Assembly: GCA_963626285.1 (NCBI GenBank)
Contig: CAVFWQ010000019.1
Span: 1-24,190 of the forward strand
DNA: 24,190 nt
Direction of reading: 5' to 3'
From: CAVDRM01 sp963626285
GTDB taxonomy: Bacteria > Bacillota > Clostridia > Christensenellales > Aristaeellaceae
Position 1 is the stretch's first letter; each line of letters starts with the position of its first letter. Positions 21,049-24,190 of the stretch are shown one piece after another. The notes beneath the pieces are model-generated. The model was not told the origin of the DNA and searched no databases. It was given only the letters and a program-made list of their open reading frames with translations. A program made the translations under genes and the position numbers.

Positions 21049-22564
21049 TTTTTTGTTCCTCCGTTTTCTGAATCAGTTGTTGGAGAGAGGCGGTGTCAAT
21101 ATCAGGGTCGTCCTTCAGCACCTGATACAGCCCCTTGGCCATTTGAAGAAGTCCGCCCTTTACGTCGCTTTCGATATTCAGCGGCAGCACGGGGTCATGC
21201 ACGGAGAGCCGCAGCAGGAACCAGCCGTTTTCCAGCCCGCCGTCCAAGTCAAAGTTGATGCGGATGCCCTCGCGGTTGTCGGGCGCAATGTGCCAGCCCT
21301 TGGCAAAGGCGGCATAGTCCATCACCTTTTCGATGGCAGCCCGCCCTGTCGCCTTAAAGTCCGCCGTCTTGATGGACAGGCGCACCTCCACGCTTTCCAG
21401 CGGCTCGCGCAGACCGTCCAGCAGCGCGCCCAGCTCCTTGCCCTCCTGCTTTAAGCGCATGGCCTCGACGATCAGCACGGTGGCAAGGTACATTCCGTCG
21501 TCCAAAAAATGGTTTTCCCGAAGCGCCGCGTGACCGCTCGTTTCGATTGCCAGCGGGCAGTCGATGCCGGCGGCGTTCAGGCGGACGGCCTCGTCAATGA
21601 CGTTCTTGTAGCCGCGCTTGAAGCGGTAATGCACGCCGCCCCATTCCGCAATGAACTGCGCAAGGCCGGAGGAAGTCACGGAATCCGTGACGATGGTCGC
21701 GCCGGGGTCGTCGTTGAGGAGGATGGCGGAAATCAGCGCGATAAGGCGGTTTCTGTTGATTTCGCGCCCCGTATGATCCACAATGGCGGCGCGGTCGCAG
21801 TCGGCATCGAAAATCACGCCCAAGTCGGCTTCGGCTTTGATGACGGCAGCACTTAACGAGGCCATCGCCTCCGCGTTTTCGGGGTTGGGGATGTGATTGG
21901 GGAAGCGGCCGTCCGGCTCCAGGAACTGGCTGCCATCGACCCATGCGCCCAAGTCCTCCAGCATATCCGCATAGAAGCCGCCCGCGCCGTTTCCGGCGTC
22001 CACGACCACATGAAGGCCGAGCAGGGGCTTGGCGACATCCGTGTCCAGTCCGTCCATGACGCGCTTTTTCAGGATGTCCTGATAGGCGGGCAGATAATCG
22101 CGGCGAACATAGCTGCCGGACAGGACGGCCGGCACTTCGACGGTTTCCGCAAAGCGGATGATCTCATCCAGCTCCGCGGATTCCACGCCGCCCTTTTTCA
22201 GGATAAATTTGAGACCGTTTTTGTTTGCGGGGTGATGGCTCGCCGTCACCATGATGGAGGCGTCCGGCTGAAAGCCGTCGGTGATAAGCGCCATGAACAT
22301 GGCGGGGGTCGTGCACAGACCGAAATCGATCACATGAACGCCCATTGCGCGCAGGCCGTCGGCACAGGCCGAAAGAAGCTGCTCGCCGGTCAGACGGGAA
22401 TCCCGTCCCAGCGCCACGGTCCGCAGCGGCGAGCCGATTGAGTGCATATAGGCGGCAAAGCCTGCGCCGAGCGCACGGGATGCCTCCGTTGTCAAGGTAC
22501 AGCCTTCGCCCATCGCCGTGCCGCGCACGTCAGTGCCGCTTTTGAGGGGTTTAAGGTTCAGCAT
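21041..22564 (-). CDS. Alpha-D-phosphohexomutase (phosphomannomutase/phosphoglucomutase)
   Basis: A 507-residue enzyme that moves phosphate between C1 and C6 of hexoses through a phosphoserine. The active-site loop is MVTASHHPANKNGLKF (S109), the metal loop DADCDR is at 253-258 and the sugar-binding ETSGHA at 341-346; the C-terminal phosphate-binding region includes NREGIRINFD. The HHPANKNGLKF form, with a nearby GG, resembles a subclass in which the usual TASHNP is changed, so glucose versus mannose specificity cannot be read. GGGAGG lies 5 nt before the ATG. The start overlaps the DUF2461 stop by 14 nt and its end overlaps tkt by 8 nt: a tightly coupled three-gene operon for sugar phosphate supply. 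Confidence 0.93.
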   Translation of the reverse strand: MLNLKPLKSGTDVRGTAMGEGCTLTTEASRALGAGFAAYMHSIGSPLRTVALGRDSRLTGEQLLSACADGLRAMGVHVIDFGLCTTPAMFMALITDGFQPDASIMVTASHHPANKNGLKFILKKGGVESAELDEIIRFAETVEVPAVLSGSYVRRDYLPAYQDILKKRVMDGLDTDVAKPLLGLHVVVDAGNGAGGFYADMLEDLGAWVDGSQFLEPDGRFPNHIPNPENAEAMASLSAAVIKAEADLGVIFDADCDRAAIVDHTGREINRNRLIALISAILLNDDPGATIVTDSVTSSGLAQFIAEWGGVHYRFKRGYKNVIDEAVRLNAAGIDCPLAIETSGHAALRENHFLDDGMYLATVLIVEAMRLKQEGKELGALLDGLREPLESVEVRLSIKTADFKATGRAAIEKVMDYAAFAKGWHIAPDNREGIRINFDLDGGLENGWFLLRLSVHDPVLPLNIESDVKGGLLQMAKGLYQVLKDDPDIDTASLQQLIQKTEEQKNG

Positions 22565-23294
22565 AAAATCCTCCCTGCTTTTTTTCGGTTGAGGCGTTCA
22601 ATTCCTCCAGCGCTTCCTCCGTGCAGCCGCGCAAAAGCAGGTACACGGGCGCCAAGCGCTTAAAGTCGCGGGTGACGCGGGAAACAAGGTCGGGGGAATA
22701 CGCCCATTCATATTTGATATTGGTCTTTTCAAAATAAATCTCCCGCTTTTTATACAGCGGAACAAGCGCTTCGGGAATGCCGGGAGGAATCTCCAGACGT
22801 TTGAACTCAGCGCCTCCGGCGGAAAAGCCGCTTTTTTTCACCAGCTCCGTCAGCGGAAGATAATCCTGCGGCCGTGCGGCGATTTTGCGGCGCAGCGCAT
22901 TCATCACCTCGCGGTTTTCGCCCCAGACGCCGACGCCCCAATTCATGCGCTCCGGCCCTNNNNNNNNNNGCCCTAACTCAAACCAGTAAAAGGGAAGGCC
23001 GTATTTATCCGCAGCCGCCTTCCGAAAGGCGAGCCAGAGATGGTCGCGGTAGGGGGATTTGTCGTTGGTAAAGCGCGTGTCGCGGTAAATGCGGGCAAGA
23101 CACTTGCGGGGACGCACCTCCATGTCGGCGTCGATTTTCAGCATGGCGGGCGCTAATGCGTCAATAAACGCATAAAAAGGCTCCTGCACAAGTTTCACAT
23201 AGTCGTCATGATGCGCGTGCATGAAGCTCTTGTCGTTATGAAAGCGGATGTCCAGAAAAAAGCGAATGGTGTCCTCATTGAAGCCGGGAAACAA
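22551..23294 (-). CDS. DUF2461 family protein (interrupted by an assembly gap)
   Basis: A protein of about 242-247 residues with DUF2461 (TIGR02453-like) hallmarks: FPGFNEDTIRFFLDIRFHND at the start, HDDYVKLVQEPFYAFIDALAP, and RIYRDTRFTNDKSPYRDHLW. The function of the family is unknown. The start is a TTG at 23294 with AGGAGG (23302-23307) 7 nt ahead; the longer frame to 23366 runs through the promoter and is rejected. Ten N bases (22960-22969) interrupt it, but the frame is kept. The identical GCCCT on both sides suggests that the gap is false. It is the first gene after the promoter at 23338-23366 and overlaps the phosphohexomutase gene by 14 nt. Confidence 0.88.
   Translation of the reverse strand: MFPGFNEDTIRFFLDIRFHNDKSFMHAHHDDYVKLVQEPFYAFIDALAPAMLKIDADMEVRPRKCLARIYRDTRFTNDKSPYRDHLWLAFRKAAADKYGLPFYWFELGXXXXGPERMNWGVGVWGENREVMNALRRKIAARPQDYLPLTELVKKSGFSAGGAEFKRLEIPPGIPEALVPLYKKREIYFEKTNIKYEWAYSPDLVSRVTRDFKRLAPVYLLLRGCTEEALEELNASTEKKQGGFYAEP
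22960..22969. other. Scaffold gap of ten N
   Basis: Ten undetermined bases inside the DUF2461 gene. GCCCT occurs immediately before (22955-22959) and after (22970-22974) the gap, consistent with two contigs that overlap by 5 bp and were joined with a fixed-size gap. Confidence 0.95.
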
Positions 23295-23337
23295 ACAGGC
23301 GCCTCCTTTTTGTGTTGAGGAAACGAAGAACATAGCT

Positions 23338-23366
23338 ATTATACCCGATTTTTCTCCGCATTTCAA
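23338..23366 (-). promoter_or_regulatory. Promoter of the DUF2461-phosphohexomutase-tkt operon
   Basis: On the minus strand, -35 TTGAAA (plus 23361-23366), a 17-bp spacer and a perfect -10 TATAAT (23338-23343), 44 nt upstream of the TTG start at 23294. I see no convincing plus-strand promoter in the remaining intergenic sequence 23367-23470, which is AT-richer than its surroundings. Confidence 0.75.
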
Positions 23367-23483
23367 CCGCTCACGAAAAGGAAGCGCAGAAAAAACAAAA
23401 TATGAAAAATATGAATTTTCGGGAACAAAGACGGGCTCTGCTTCGTCTTATGAGCGGACAGGCAAGAAAAGGAGGATGAAGCA

Positions 23484-24107
23484 ATGAAGACGATGACGAA
23501 ATGGATGGCATTATTGGCCGCGCTGCTGCTGGCTGCTTTTCCGGCGCTTGCGCAGACGGCGGAGATTACGGTCAACCCGCCGCAGGCGGCCAGCGCCGTG
23601 TTTGCCCTCAGAGGCAATGCGACAACGGGCAATCAATGGACTGCAGTGCTGCTGACGGACGGCGTGGCGCATTTTTCCGACCCGAACGGCGTGTACACGA
23701 CGGATGCGGCAGATGCGGGCATGACGGGGGTCGGCGGCACATACCGCTTTGAGCTGATTGCGGACGCCGCCGGCGAAACGGTGGTGATTTTCCGCTACGG
23801 TCGGTCTTGGGAGAGCAGCGCGGCGGAGACCCTGAGTTATTTGGTGACGGTATCGGAAGACGGCACGATGCAGGTGGGGGAGGCGGCGGTTCTGAGCGGA
23901 ACGGCCACTGAAATCGACGAGGAAAATCACGCGGCGCTCATCAAAACGGACAATGAAGAGGTGCTGGCGTGGTTCCCCAATGACATGACCCTGCCCGTTC
24001 CGGATGAAGAACTGCGCATCTGGTACAACGGCATCATGACGCTGTCCCTGCCCGCGCAAATCAATGTCATCGGCTGGGAGACCATCCCGAATGAAAATGC
24101 GAAATAG
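23484..24107 (+). CDS. Secreted chagasin-type (MEROPS I42) cysteine protease inhibitor
   Basis: A 207-residue exported protein. A signal peptide (about 1-23) has a Lys-containing start, an Ala/Leu core and a probable cleavage after ALA; there is no lipobox. The next 90 residues form a chagasin-like domain with its three inhibitory loops: NATTGNQW (45-52), GVGG (82-85) and RSWE (107-110). Chagasins block papain-family cysteine proteases. Residues about 125-207 form a second, small domain (SGTATEIDEENHAALI, RIWYNGIMTLSLPAQI) of a type seen in small secreted proteins of Bacillota, reminiscent of DUF3221. GGAGG (23471-23475) lies 8 nt before the ATG. It is a single gene with its own terminator and is divergent from the DUF2461 operon. 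The target protease is not in the window. Confidence 0.88.
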   Translation: MKTMTKWMALLAALLLAAFPALAQTAEITVNPPQAASAVFALRGNATTGNQWTAVLLTDGVAHFSDPNGVYTTDAADAGMTGVGGTYRFELIADAAGETVVIFRYGRSWESSAAETLSYLVTVSEDGTMQVGEAAVLSGTATEIDEENHAALIKTDNEEVLAWFPNDMTLPVPDEELRIWYNGIMTLSLPAQINVIGWETIPNENAK

Positions 24108-24124
24108 CACAGGATAAAAAAAAC

Positions 24125-24158
24125 GGCTGTGAAGAAACAAAAATGCATCTTCACAGCC
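24125..24158 (+). terminator. Intrinsic terminator after the inhibitor gene
   Basis: A perfect 11-bp stem (GGCTGTGAAGA at 24125-24135 with its complement at 24148-24158), a 12-nt loop, and then an interrupted T-rich tail (CTTTGTTATTTC). It begins 17 nt after the stop codon. Confidence 0.8.
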
Positions 24159-24190
24159 CTTTGTTATTTCGTGGGCGTTGGAACTTTCGG

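Noticed and set aside
19066..21258. A 730-codon open frame antisense to transketolase
   Set aside because: It is a shadow frame of a fully conserved transketolase gene; the translation has low-complexity Gly/His/Arg composition with no motif.

Overview
The window is a gene-dense, GC-rich stretch of a bacterial chromosome, most likely from the Bacillota, class Clostridia. Supporting signs are a RqcP/HU/MazG (yabO-yabN type) cluster, a DUF1292 protein, strong AGGAGG-type ribosome binding sites, TTG starts, a Bacillus/Clostridium-type MurG, a DUF624/YesL-like membrane protein and clostridial hydrolase, DUF2804 and DUF2461 families. The taxon is inferred from protein families only. There are no rRNAs, tRNAs, IS elements, phage genes or CRISPR arrays. 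A 10-N scaffold gap shows that this is a draft assembly.

Layout. (1) 1-6309, minus strand: DUF1292 protein, uvrC, mnmG, mazG, hup and rqcP, read right to left. DUF1292 through mazG are tightly packed (3-nt gap, near contact, ATGA overlap) and are driven by a good promoter at 6347-6375. hup has its own near-consensus promoter inside the 3' end of mazG and a strong terminator behind it, so it forms a private transcription unit inside the cluster. rqcP lies just beyond that terminator. (2) 6484-18025, plus strand: an OmpR-family response regulator and its sensor kinase; a YesL-like membrane protein, a methyltransferase and the redox chaperone Hsp33 (hslO); a run of three poorly characterised genes (TPR protein, HEAT-like protein with a His/Cys-rich tail, zinc-ribbon membrane protein with chitobiase-type C-terminal domains) ending in murG and a clear terminator; then a DUF2804 protein. 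(3) 18026-23294, minus strand: DUF2461 protein, phosphohexomutase and transketolase, overlapping and transcribed from a near-consensus promoter at 23338-23366, then a terminator-like inverted repeat and an alpha/beta hydrolase whose N-terminal part lies in another frame. (4) 23484-24107, plus strand: a secreted chagasin-like cysteine protease inhibitor with its own terminator.

Most of the content is housekeeping: tRNA wobble modification, excision repair, nucleotide pool cleaning, ribosome rescue, nucleoid structure, pentose phosphate and sugar phosphate metabolism, and lipid II synthesis. The least explained part is the TPR / HEAT / zinc-ribbon membrane protein / MurG run. Its members are coupled by overlaps or stop-overlapping ribosome binding sites and may form an envelope-linked module. 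No dramatic new system is evident. The best leads are this module, the back-to-back promoters with a tandem GTCA repeat in front of the two-component system, the split hydrolase, and the apparently artificial gap in the DUF2461 gene.
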